A program made the position numbers and the translations under genes. Below are positions 24,205-35,269 of a DNA stretch of 64,000 nt, one piece after another (positions within the stretch are counted from its first letter, which is position 1; every line of letters begins with the position of its first letter). The stretch comes from Platycnemis pennipes (Eukaryota; Arthropoda; Insecta; Odonata; Platycnemididae), in the NCBI GenBank assembly GCA_933228895.1, contig OW121848.1:163572688-163636687 (forward strand), read 5' to 3'. The notes below the pieces were generated by a model. That model saw nothing but the letters and a program-made list of their open reading frames with translations, made no database searches and had not been told where the DNA came from.

Positions 24205-24305
24205 CGCCACGCAGTTCTCGAGTAAGGGCTGCCGGGACTCGAACCGGGGTCTTCGAATATGAAAACACACCTATGGTTTTGACCAATGCATCTACGAGTA
24301 TTTTT
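24205..24305 (-). repeat. tRNA-related SINE head
   Basis: On the minus strand TAGATGCATTGGTC fits a tRNA A box and GGTTCGAGTCCCGGC fits a B box at the usual distance. The acceptor stem is not closed, so a tRNA-derived SINE is preferred over a tRNA gene. Confidence 0.5.
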
Positions 24306-24967
24306 TTATACGTTCAACGTATTCCTGATTATCTCCTTAATACTTTTATTTATTAAGTGAGTTTTTTTATATTTAAAATAGCATATACTATACGGTATGA
24401 ATTTCCGATGAGTATTCATTCTAAGAAATAACCAGACGAGTACGCGAGTGCGAGGATTGTGTGTAATTTGAAAGATATTCTAAATATTTCCGCAATAATT
24501 TTACCCCACATATTACCTACTTGAGCTTGAAACCTAACACTTATATTCCGTAACGACATTCAGTACGTCTTCTCTATTCTTATTGAAATCTACATGTATC
24601 AGCTGTAGCATAAATATTTTTGCCATTTACTAAACAAGCGCATTTTTCGAGCTCATCGCGCAATCAAATAAAATTCACCGATAGTTCAAAAATATCATCG
24701 ATCGTTAACAGATACATTAATTTTGATAACAATAATCATCTTTGTCTTTAATATTGTAAGATCAAATTATTTCCTACGACGAAATAAAGGCATAACAGAG
24801 TAATTTGGAACGTTTTGGAAATGTCGTAAACCAGGAAATATCGATGGTGTTAATGACAATTTTGCTTCGAACTGCGTTTAGATTTGGGTTGCCACTCTCT
24901 CAAGAGTAACGGAAACCTACGCGACCCATCTTCAAGGGAGTCACTCCGAGCAGCAACCGAAAAGGGG

Positions 24968-25113
24968 AATGGGACACTTCGGCGCGGCCACTTCGGCGCG
25001 GCCACCTCGGCGCGGCCGTCTCGGCGCAAGCCACCTCGGCGCAAGCCCATCTCGGCGCGGGCCACCTCGGCGCAGGCCATTTCGGCGCAGGCCCACCTCG
25101 GCGCGGAGAACAG
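24968..25113 (+). repeat. GC-rich minisatellite, array 1
   Basis: About nine units of 14-18 bp with the core CTCGGCGCAGGCCAC and variants. An array of the same unit in opposite orientation is at 27484-27622. The ORFs across it are repeats of the array read in frame and are not genes. Confidence 0.8.
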
Positions 25114-25364
25114 AGATGTTAAGTACCGGGACAGAAGCTCATGTAAAAATACTATAGGCACCGAGTATCTGCTTCTTCAACAGACAACTTTTCAAAAGCT
25201 ATTGTTGAAAATGAGCATGCCTTGCCAGGCAACATACCTTAATGCTAAAAATTATAAATTATATTGCGACTATTTTTATGGGACATATAGAAGAGTGAGT
25301 TTAATTATATGAAACTATTCATAAGGACGTGCCAATACTAATATTCAGTTACTGTTTCCCCTAA

Positions 25365-25495
25365 TTTACTACATTTTTTATATTTTACACCAAGCGTTTA
25401 GAATTTTGCTTATTGAACTGAAAAATATAGCTGTATTGTCTTGACAAAAAGGTAATGTTCATTTAATTATTACACTTTTTATCAATGTATCTAAA
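25365..25495. repeat. Copy of the 43.3-43.6 kb MITE interior
   Basis: TTTAGAATTTTGCTT, GCTGAAAAATA and a TTAATTTAATTATT-like block occur in the same order at 43430-43510. It appears to be a diverged copy of the same non-autonomous element without clear ends. Confidence 0.4.
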
Positions 25496-26530
25496 GTATT
25501 ACAAATTTAAAAGTAATAGAAGCTGTGAATCATTATAAAATCGTAAGTTGAAATACAAAATAAATCACAGCAAAAATATAAGGTTAACGGGCTATCAGAA
25601 GAAGCCGCAGTTATTTTATCAACACCAGCGTAACATAGCAGGTTACGCCATGAAAATAAAATTAGAGGGTTACGTCTAGATAAAGAACCCCGTATTATGG
25701 CAGCGTATTCTAAATCCCAGTCTATATTTACATTACCCAGATATAATTTATATTACCCAGATGAATCCCAGTTTAACGATTATAGTTTTAAAGATTACAT
25801 TTACGTAACTTCTAGGCCCCTTCTATTTAGGGTAGTTATGCAAAGTGCGACGCTCCGATGCTGCGGCATGTAATGGTAAATTCATTTGATTGTAATATTT
25901 CTCCTGGAGGGGCACAAACTATGAGCCACATGCAGTTTCATAGACGATTGTCTGTTAAATGTTTACAGCAAGTTGAAAAAAAATCTTCGGCACGGTTTTT
26001 TTTATCGTTGCCAATCAAAATTTGCAAATTTTGAAAATTTTATTTGATGAGTTGAACTTTTGTCTATGTATGTGCGACTGCTTGCATTTGAAAGTACGGT
26101 AGTTGGAAGTCTAATTATTAAAAATATGAGCTCTTTTACTAGTTAATTTGCTCAATTCTATATGATAACACCATTTAATATTACCGATAAAACCTCAAAA
26201 AGGTTTGTAGGCTGTTTTTCGGCATGAAATAACTTTTGAAATAATAAGGGCACAAACTACTCACTATGTTATTTATGTAGAAATGGCATTGATGTTTAAT
26301 CCTCTGTAGTATGAAAAAAAGTTACGGTAGCGTTTTATAGTTAACAATTGTTTAACATTGAGAAAAATTGTTACTTTTCAATGGAATGTTTATTCGTATT
26401 TAATATCCCCTCATCAGAATATGCAGTTGCAGAAGTTAATATGGATCTTTTTAGTTTAAAAAGACATATGGAAGTTAACGTATTGAGTTTAATAGCAAAA
26501 TTGTTTGCAATAGTTTTAAAGCTTACATGA

Positions 26531-27275
26531 TCATTTATTTTTTGCCCCTGAAATTTTGGAAGGTAGGCAAAATTTAGGCCAGCTTGAAATAGGTTTATCT
26601 TGACCCATAATTTCTCTTATGTGTTTACTCCAAGGAAGATCATATGTTAGTAATATTTCAAGATATTTAGCAGACTCCATGTGTGTAAATTTACTATTCA
26701 TTATGCAATAAGTATTAGGGGGAGAAGTAGACTTTTTCCAAAAATTCATTACCACACATTTTTTTAAATTTATTTCCAACTGCCATGTATCACGCCATTT
26801 TTCAATTGCTAATATGTCATCATGTAAAGATTCTTTATCGCTGGACTAATAATTTCTCTGTAGACCACTGCATCATCGGCAAATAGAATCTTACTTTTGA
26901 CCTCGTTATTGATATCATTTATGTACAGAAGGAAATTTAAAACGGAAAACTTTACTGAAGTAGTTAGGTATATATTAAGAACTCCTACTGCTAGATTTGA
27001 CCATATAAATAAGATTAGAGAGATGGCTTGTTATACCGATAGATTTAAAATGTCATATTTCCCTCTTACCATTAGAAAATATAATAGGCGGCATAGCATA
27101 TTTAAAGGTAGGTGAAAAATTGTTAGAGTAGCCTGTAGTGGTAGTTCTTCGTTGCATAGTTAGCATTACATGGTAGCTCCAGTTGCATAGTCAGTCAATA
27201 GTGAATGTTTGGTGTTCCTCACCCCCTGCCACACATCCTCGCGGGAGCTTGCAAGGTACCACGTAGATGTAAAAG
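26531..27275. mobile_element. LINE insertion with inverted 5' part (twin-priming pattern)
   Basis: The two halves of one LINE lie in opposite orientation. From about 26925 down to 26531 the minus strand encodes YINDINNEVKSKILFADD followed by the downstream RT block (INLKKCVVMNFW, then YLEILLTYDLPWSKHI). From about 26926 the plus strand encodes the C-terminus (RYILRTPTARFDHINKI, SYFPLTIRKYN) and then the 3' UTR with CCCCCTGCCACACATCC and a GTAGATGT tail. A junction near 26925 with the 5' half flipped is the classic product of twin priming during target-primed reverse transcription. The FADD catalytic motif is intact in this fragment. Confidence 0.75.
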
Positions 27276-27483
27276 TATATACATCTATGCTCAAATTACT
27301 CGTCAAAAGCTCTCTCATATTAGTAAACACCTCTTTCGTCAAAGAAATTCCCCTCCTACTGCGTCCATTTCCATTTAAGACATAAACCCAAGTAACAAAC
27401 TACCTCCTACACTTCATTTTAAATGTGGTCCATATATATGCCCACACTTTGAAACATCCAGTATTAAATACATTGGCCTCGCC

Positions 27484-27622
27484 GTGATGGCTCGCGCCGA
27501 CGTGGCCTGCGCCGAGGTGGCCCGCGCCGAGATGGGCCTGCGCCGAGTTGGGCCTGCGTCGAGGTGGCTTGCGCCGAGGCGGCCGCGCCTAAGTGGCCGC
27601 GCCGAGGTGGCCGCGCCGAGTT
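27484..27622 (-). repeat. GC-rich minisatellite, array 2 (inverted)
   Basis: Same unit as 24968-25113 but complementary (GCGCCGAGGTGGCCGCGCCGAG). The two arrays face each other across about 2.4 kb and may be subterminal repeats of one foldback-type element. Confidence 0.8.
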
Positions 27623-27639
27623 GTACTAGACCCACCGAA

Positions 27640-29980
27640 AAGAAGGCTTTTTTCGGGAGGCCTCACTCCTTGGAGCCGACTAAATGCACAGGGCACCCTT
27701 TACGCTCCCTCCCCCTCCAATGCAAAAATTCCTATCCAGGTCATTGAGGAAGGGTCTCCCCCCCAAACCAAAGCAAGGGGCTCTCTTAACCCTTGCGGGT
27801 CTTTAGTGGTCGGGGCATTTAAAAGGACAGAGCTGCACTATTATCAAATCTCATTCAACTCGGGGCTCAGAAAAAATCGGCCTCCGAAGTGGTAACATTT
27901 TATTGTGGACGGGTCTACATAGCATATAAGTGTAGCATCAACTATTTAGATATTAATTATATTGAGATAGAGCATGTGTTGAATATAGATTCCCTAAAAT
28001 TCAGGCGCAAAATTGCCGATCTTTTTTTTGCACAAGATTATTAATAGTCATATAAATTGTGAGGACATTGTTAACATGGTAAGTTTAAATGTTCCAGCAT
28101 ATATGGTGAGAGAATATCCTAAATTTCATTGCAGTTACCACAGAACAAATTATGGAAAAAATTCCACTATATAAAGACTACATAGAATTGGCAATGAATT
28201 TTCAAGTGTTATTGATATTTGTTATCATACTCAATTGGATCTAAGAAAACTACGTGAAGTCAACTATATTTAACACATCTACATTTTACTGTGCTAATGT
28301 AACGTATTTGTAATAGCATATAATTACGTTGCAACCTAAGTGTCATAAGAAATTGTAAATGTATGGATTTGAGGGGTTGAATGGAATGTGTGCAGATTTC
28401 ATGGTAGGTCTTATTGCAGGTTCTATGAGAGAAAAAAGTTTCCCAACAAATGGAGCGCCGCAACTTTCGCTCTGAGAGAAAATCGTATTCCTTTCTGACG
28501 GTACAATATTCTTTGGTCACGGCCACGACGAGGGAAGTTCAAACATGGTAGGGTAGACCATAGAGCTTACGTAAGCTCTATGGGGTAGACTCGTCGCCCG
28601 AGTAAGTGACGGAATACCGGAAGCTTGCCTGCCCCGAACTTTCATCGCGCTGGCGTCCAGAACGGAGGCATATTATTCCTTGCATGCATTTTAAACGCTC
28701 TATTTAACTATCTAGTTCTCGCCCAACTTTCCTCCGAACGCCGAGCCTTTCCGCCGAACGTCGCTCCTTCCTCGCCCTCTGGCAAGGTCCAGGGATTCAC
28801 CCGGTGTTCGCCTCTTCGCTTTCTTTCTTTCGTTTGAAAAAGTGAAGAAGTTTATATTCTTTAGTAATTATGTTGAGAGCTGCCGCTAATTAATGCTTCG
28901 AACCCATGGAATGATTTAGCGAAGCATGTAGCATAATCTGAGACAGTTAACAGAGCACCTCCTGGATTTTCCTTTAATAAACGTAAATACAATCTTATGT
29001 TCAATACACCAATCATGGCGACAGCTTTACTTCAGCTTGGCGGAGCCCTTTGTTCCAATGCTACATTTGGTTTTCATTAAGCCGTCAGGACATACCACTT
29101 GCTTTACATTACAAAAGTTGTCTCTCACTATACAGTACTAAGGGAAACCACGTGTATATTATATGATCTAGTTCTTTCTCGGCGAATGATATTTAAAACA
29201 TCTTACTCGGCTAGAAACCCGAGAATGTTTTTTAAACACGTGTATATTGGCTGAACACTGGAGCCAAACGCTGTTAATGAAGTAGATAAGAATTTTGGAT
29301 AGTAGAAAGTATTATTTTCACTGACTTATAAAAGTAAATACCCTACGGCTGAAAAATCGGAGTGATTTCGGTTGTATTTGGTGATATTACTTAAGTGCAT
29401 CCTGGTGGCAATGTGTATGTTGGTTGGCTGAAATCATCCATGAAACCTTCTTTCAAAAGAGAAATGTTGCTTTTCCCAGCCCAAGACTTAATGAACAAAA
29501 GGAAATTATTGTTGCTAACGCTTAGGATAAGTTCTTGGTCAAAGTACAGCTCATATGTATTGCTTAATACCATGAGCGAGTCACAAAAATTTTAAAAACA
29601 GTCTCTTCAACTTTTATTTTCACTTTTGAGCCAAATCTCCCGCACACCCTTTGGAATAAAATACTCCGAGCGGAAGTGTTCTAGAGTAACATATTCAGTA
29701 TTGAGCTGTATTTGAGTAGGTCATTTTACTTATTTGGCCGATTCACACTTCCTTAGTTTTTTCTCCGCAATAAGATAAAATTCGCTAAATTTCTGCTTTA
29801 TAGATACATTCCTTATAGATCACAAATTCAGGGTAATATTGTAGAACTATTTCTAGCTTTGGTATTGGAAGAATCTTCTCCGTTGTTTGTTTTCGTGGTC
29901 ACATTTGCCCTTAACTCGCCAAATTTATGATTAGTCCACAAGAATTGAATAGAATCAGGCAATACTTTGTGAAAAAGTGA
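27640..29980. other. Gene-free stretch with one exact palindrome
   Basis: No gene is seen. The only marked structure is the palindrome at 28558-28583, listed separately. Confidence 0.4.
28558..28583. repeat. Perfect 26-bp palindrome
   Basis: The 26 bases are exactly self-complementary, centred on GCTTACGTAAGC, and sit between two copies of GGGTAGAC. Confidence 0.9.
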
Positions 29981-29984
29981 CATG

Positions 29985-30165
29985 GTGTGAGAAAAACTAG
30001 ACGATGTATTTTTCACATTTTTTACTGACAATGAGTAAAACACTACCGGTTTCGACACTCTCGTGTCATTGTATCTCAGTATTCTTGTCATTGACACAAG
30101 AGTGTCGAAACCGGAAGGGTTTTACTCAATAAAATGTGAGAAAAATACATCGTCAACATTTTCTT
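29985..30165. repeat. Long inverted repeat with GTGTCGAAACCGG arms
   Basis: Arms of about 75-90 bp (left 29985-30074, right about 30092-30165) pair with few mismatches. Each contains TGACACnAGAGTGTCGAAACC next to a TTTTACTCA block. The hairpin plus GAAAC resembles the hammerhead-motif elements elsewhere in the window, but the CUGANGA core is absent. Confidence 0.6.
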
Positions 30166-31246
30166 ACACTAGTCCACAATATTATAATATAGCTTTGGGA
30201 TCTAGCGGGATTTTGTTACCTTTGGAGAGAATTGCAATTACTTACGAAGAAGACTATGCTTCGACTGTGTGGTCATTATCATCACCTGATGAAAAAAATC
30301 ACCTCCAAAAGAAACTCCGTCGATTCTGGATAGTTGATTCTGTTTCGGTGACGACTTAGTTACCGGAGAATTTTTTACTGTAGAAGATGATCCAGGGAGA
30401 TATTCCATAATGATTAATTAATTAATTAAAAAATTAAAATCATTGAAAAATGTATATCTTGAAAATGTTTGAGCTGATTAGTTGCAGTAAGAAAACAATG
30501 CATACAGTAATTTAGGTGGAGTTACAATTTTCTTGAGCGATGTATTTTCAAATTATCAGAAATGTACAACGTTGGAGCACGAAAAGAAAGTTGGAAACCC
30601 ATTATCATAACGTTGTAGACCTCAAAGAATCCATCATGCGGCCTAAATATTGCATATTACATGGCCGCTGTGGATGAATGAACGAATGATGATCTTCCTA
30701 CTCAATATTTTACGACCCCAACACGTAGATACCTCGATAGCTGGCAATATTCGATAAGCAAAATAAGAAAGACAATGTGATAATCCCAGGCAAGTTAAGT
30801 GAAATAATATTCTTGCTCAAATCCAGTTCAGGGAGGGCGGAACTTTTTTTGGGAAGCCGTTAAGACGAGCAGCCAAAGAGCTGGACATGAAAACGGTTTC
30901 TTTACCTTTTCTCCCGGAGAATTTCCCTTAAAGCAGCGAAATACGGAAAGCGATTGCAGCAGTAGAAGATAGATCCATCCACCTATCAAGAGATCAGTTT
31001 CAAATTCGCTTGAACGGCAAAACAGGATTCCATGGCGAAATAAAGAGGGGTCGAGGGTAAAAAATAGCATTGCATTCTTTCAACGTGTCTTGGATAAAAA
31101 TATGTATCTAGTTCTTACGTAAAGTAACATAGTGGTGAACGAAAAATATCCGCTTTCCATTTTTTTTTTAATTGTACGGAAAATGTATCGATAGTAAGTT
31201 TTTATTTTTTTCTCTGTAACTGGGAAATTTTCCGATAATGTTTAAA

Positions 31247-31426
31247 TATTCTCTGCATTTTTCTCTCGGGATGCGTCCGCGTCGTTTGACTGTGAGACAA
31301 CAGTTTCGCCAACCTTCCTGTTGGCGTCTTCACTTCGACCTGAAGACGCCAACAGGAAGGTTGGCGAAACTGTTGTCTCACAGTCAAACGACGCGGACGC
31401 ATCCTGAGAAAAATGCAGAGAACATC
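31247..31426. repeat. Near-perfect 180-bp palindrome with hammerhead-like motif
   Basis: Left arm 31247-31331 and right arm 31342-31426 are almost perfect complements around the 10-base loop 31332-31341. The right arm, with the loop, reads CTGAAGA (31340-31346), a six-pair hairpin GCCAAC/GTTGGC, GAAA (31366-31369) and the triplet GTC (31375-31377). The stem I strands do not pair, so only part of a hammerhead is present. ORFs here are mirror images of each other and not genes. Confidence 0.75.
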
Positions 31427-31429
31427 TAA

Positions 31430-33076
31430 TCAACGCCGCGGAAACCTACGAACGAACAATGTTTAAATAAATTATTGCCACAAGTTCAAAAATTCCGTTT
31501 TCCCCAACCCCAAAATCCGTTTTACCAACGATACAATCAATATCGAATCCAACTTTTTCATTAATTTTAATCGTCCTAAGCGCGTCATTGAATCACTATT
31601 ATGCTAAAAAGTGTTCCTGAGACTGCCCTCTAGTCACCCTAGCATTTCGAACTGTGTTCACTGTCAGTCCATTACTCGAAGGAAGAGTTACTGAAAGCAG
31701 GTAGAAGATAATATTGGGACTGTGGCAGCAGACCCAACTGTTTTTTTCTATTTCGTAACCTTCGGCATTCCGTTGCACTAATATGTACCCTTTAACCATG
31801 AGCCATTCTTACAAATAATGTAGTTGCTGTTTATTGGAAGCTGAATGCGTTTTGTAGTCCCTTACAATATGTTTGTTTTCTCTTCGATAATGCTATTCCG
31901 GGCGTTCACCCATAACTGGGGGTAACATTTTCAGACGAACGAATGTGCTTACTCCTACTTCTGCCAGTAAAAAAAACGTTCTTCGCTTACCACAAAATCA
32001 TCAAGGGCGTACCACATGTGGTAGATATGCGTACTCCAGGTAGGGAAACTATGGCATACAGGAAGTAACGATGCGTGCACCATTGGAGATAATAAACCGG
32101 TCAGCCCCTTAACATGCATCTGATAAACTCCTTGAGGGCAAGAAGTACATTATGAATTTTATGATTCGGAGTGGCCACATGACCAGGGAAGTTGAGGAAA
32201 ATCGCGGTTGGTGGATGTTGTGCAAGTGCAAACTGAGAACTTTAACTTTTTTTAGATGAGTAAAGAAACGGCCTGAATACAACGGTCGGTGATGATAATG
32301 GATTAACGCTTTAGAGGAACCTCAATCAACTTTCATAATCTGGGAGATAATTCAATGGAGACCAAATGCATCAAGAAAGAAAATGTTTTCCCTATCATGA
32401 AAATGGAAACGCACTGTTTGCTTAATTAGGTAAAATGTGATCTACAACGAATTATGGCATATGCTGTTTTCAGTCTTGATTGCAAGATTGTTGAAGGCGT
32501 TATTAAAAAAGAGCTGATGATATAAGAATGATGATAATTACCATTTGAAATTCCGGAGAAATTAGTCGATTCTTACATACTATGGCAAATGAATCATCAG
32601 CAACAAATTTGTCACAGAACAAAATTTCCTCAGTAATACAGAGCCAATAACCACGGACAGTAATAGGAACGGTGCAATGAGTTCGTTGTAGAAGTCTTTA
32701 ATGTCACTTTTAAAATTGCGACTTTTTCTCGATCATCAATATAACGTTGCCCAATTGGTGCAACACACATAACGGTACCAAACATGCAACAAGCTACTTC
32801 CCTTTCCCTGAAATTTGGATAGCCTCAACATTTGCGCTACCTCTCAAACTTTTCCAATGAAATCACCGAGATACTTTTCAAACGCGCATGTGTTAGACCA
32901 GAATTGGAATATCATATAATTCAAGTACGTACCTATTCAAATGAATGATACACCATTAAAAGAGTTGTTCTTGTTACCTTGACGCAGCGGTAAGTTGGAT
33001 ACAGCACTCTTCTTTCGTCTGCAGGATCCTGGCGATGTCTCCGAATACACTGATACCCTCACCTCGCATATTTCCC
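31430..33076. other. Gene-free stretch
   Basis: AT-rich, with no recognised gene or repeat. Confidence 0.35.
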
Positions 33077-33079
33077 CTA

Positions 33080-33409
33080 ACAGGACATCACGGCGAAAGT
33101 ACGTTTACCTGAACTCTCGAGAAGAACTCTGCACCTCGAGCCACGCGTCATAAATTTCGGGCACGAGTCTAGAGTGAAATGGCGCACATCGTTGCCAGAC
33201 ATTGTCTGTGCAAATACAGCCGCTCTTTGCCTCTTTCTCTGGGCGGAATGGAATTGGCAACATAGCTGCAATTCAACGCGAAGAGACCCTACTGACAAGT
33301 AACTGAGCACCGCATCGCTTAGCCGATTTTCGTCTTCGAGGCTACCTTTCGTTTCGTCCTGCAGGCGTACGTGAAATACTGGGTCAAGCTTATCGTGGCT
33401 GGGATTCAT
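33080..33409 (-). CDS. Unrecognised ORF, doubtful
   Basis: An open frame of 110 codons in a locally GC-richer segment. The predicted product begins MNPSHDKLDP and has no domain, signal peptide or membrane segment that can be recognised. A plus-strand LINE fragment starts at its upstream edge. It could be an exon of an unseen gene or chance; no splice-consistent partner exon was found. Confidence 0.15.
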
Positions 33410-33955
33410 GAAAAGAGTACTGGGCCAATGTGACGATTGTATACGAGAAATTAGCTACTTTTCCCTTGTTAGACCTCATTTGGAATACGCTGCTTGTATA
33501 TGGAATCCTTACGAAATAGGCGTAAATAACGAACTGGAGTGTGTGCAGCGAAAATCGGCAACATTTATAAAAGGGCGGTGTGATAACTATATTAGTGTAA
33601 CGAGTCTATAGATGAACTTAAATGGGAATCGTTATCAGACCACAGGTTACAATTTAGACTTAATCTCTCAACTAAATTCCAAGACAATATTATCACTGAT
33701 GGTGTTAAAAAGTGTATCAATGAATAGCAGAGGTAGTTGCATGTTGATATAAGAACTTTAAGCCGAGCCAAATAACTGTTAGTGCATGCTTGCTTTGCTA
33801 CTTTAAACTTTTTTTAAATTGTTTAGCTTAGACTATAATATGGGTTACTAATCCTTCTTAAGCATGACAAGTAATGCATGTTAACATTGGTGTTAATTCA
33901 CTCCCTGCCACACACCTTTATGGGGACTTGCAAGGCATTATGTAGATGCAGGTGA
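33400..33955 (+). mobile_element. LINE 3' end with RT C-terminus
   Basis: The 5' part encodes YFSLVRPHLEYAACIWNPY followed by LECVQRKSATFI, the usual post-RT block of jockey/CR1-like LINEs, ending in a frameshift. The 3' UTR follows, with ACTCCCTGCCACACACC and a GTAGATGCAG tail. It anchors the CCCCCTGCCACACACC tail to this LINE family. 5'-truncated and inactive. Confidence 0.8.
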
Positions 33956-34030
33956 ATACCCTGCAAGCCTCCACAAGGGTGTGTGGCATACAAGGGAGTT
34001 AAACATCCCAGGGCATGCATTATTGATCAG
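33956..34030 (-). mobile_element. Second LINE 3' tail in opposite orientation
   Basis: Directly after the previous tail the complement begins: ATACCCTGCAAGCC, then GGTGTGTGGC. The two family members meet 3' end to 3' end. The limit on the right is not clear. Confidence 0.55.
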
Positions 34031-34247
34031 AAAGAACACTTATTGCCATGAAGATACCTATGCAAAAAGAATGTAACCTCATTTAAACACTACTTACATG
34101 AAACCAAGTGTTGCAATACTACCTACCACCTTTAGGATTACGATAAGTGTGAAGTCACAAGGCATGTGTTATGTTGGCTCTAAATGACACTAAATTGTTA
34201 GTTAATACACAAAATATTTATATATTCATTCAATAGTATTTCATAAA

Positions 34248-34452
34248 AATAGGTAAGTAATAATAACCTATTTGTGCCAACTCAAATTTAACCTGCCCGC
34301 CACTCGCAGGCAGTGGACAAGAGCACTGCAGTAGAGGTATGGAGGTGGGTCACCCATCCAACCTCCGTCCCGGACCAATGCTGCCTCACTTCGGTGATCT
34401 CACGGGAACCGGTGTGCCAACACAGGTTCCCGTGTGGCTAAGCCCTGGCCCT
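34248..34452 (-). mobile_element. 5S rRNA-derived SINE, copy 1
   Basis: On the minus strand the head reads like 5S rRNA: GGTTCCCGTGAGATCACCGA, AAGTGAGGCAGCATTGG, then TTGGATGGGTGACC, which covers the pol III internal promoter region (box A to box C). The insertion is flanked by the perfect 14-bp duplication TAGTATTTCATAAA (34234-34247 and 34453-34466). The 5S start and end are missing and the body is unrelated, so this is a SINE3-type element and not a 5S gene. Confidence 0.85.
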
Positions 34453-34969
34453 AGTATTTCATAAAGTGGTTAGTCATTTCTATAAATAAATTAAATCATG
34501 AACTTATATTTCCTTGAGCATGCAAGTTAGTGTGTGTTAAAACTTTTAAGAGTTATTAAATAAATCTCTACATTATAATTCCAACGTCAAACTATAATAT
34601 AACTCTAAAATATATATTCTCATTTCCACATGTATTTACTTTCACTGTAATCTATTACCTACTGTCTCTAAGTGTGCGTGGAAAAAATGAATTTTTGAAC
34701 CTGTTTTACCTCTAAAATTTCTCTTTAATTTTATTTTTATCATCAAACTTGGCTTTCTACCTATGCTGTTTTTAATATACTTATGACATATTTGGAGAAT
34801 GTAAACCTTTTAAATTTCTGGAGGAAAAGTAATTGGTATTTTAACATACTTGCTCTGATAGAGATTTCAAACCAAATTCTTCCAGTAATTGCAAAACTCT
34901 CCTAATCTTATCACAACACCTTTTAACAAAACTAGCTGCTCTATAACACACATTGTCTAGTTATCTGAT

Positions 34970-35269
34970 CAGGGGCGTCGGAACTATTTTTGCAGGGAGG
35001 GGCCAACCTTGAAAAGGGCCCGGATTTTAAGAAAAGGGACCAGTTCCAATGAAAAAGGCCCGCATTTTTTGCGGATAGGAGGGGGTAGAGACTAGATTTC
35101 CACTAAAAGTGAATATGAAGGTGGTAGAATATGCGTCAGAAGGGAAAAGGCAAGCTGGAAACATGTGAAATTTAATTTTTATCAATGAAGACTCATTTCT
35201 CAAGGGCCCGGGGCAAATTCTGAGGGGCGGCCTAATGCCCCCTCTGCCCCCCCACTTCCGACGCCGCTG
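34970..35269. mobile_element. hAT-type MITE, copy 2
   Basis: A 300-bp element in opposite orientation to the copy at 7117-7374. Ends CAGGGGCGTCGGAAC and TTCCGACGCCGCTG are good TIRs. Flanks TATCTGAT (34962-34969) and TATCTTAT (35270-35277) form an 8-bp duplication with one mismatch. No ORF. Confidence 0.8.

Noticed and set aside
24884..25312. 142-codon ORF rich in Arg/Ala repeats
   Set aside because: It is the translation of the GC-rich minisatellite; the mirror ORFs at 27414-27895 have the same cause.
31202..31433. Three overlapping ORFs of about 65 codons
   Set aside because: They are mirror translations of a palindrome and have no coding significance.
34248..34452. A 5S rRNA gene
   Set aside because: Only the internal part of 5S is present, followed by an unrelated body, with a target-site duplication; it is a SINE.
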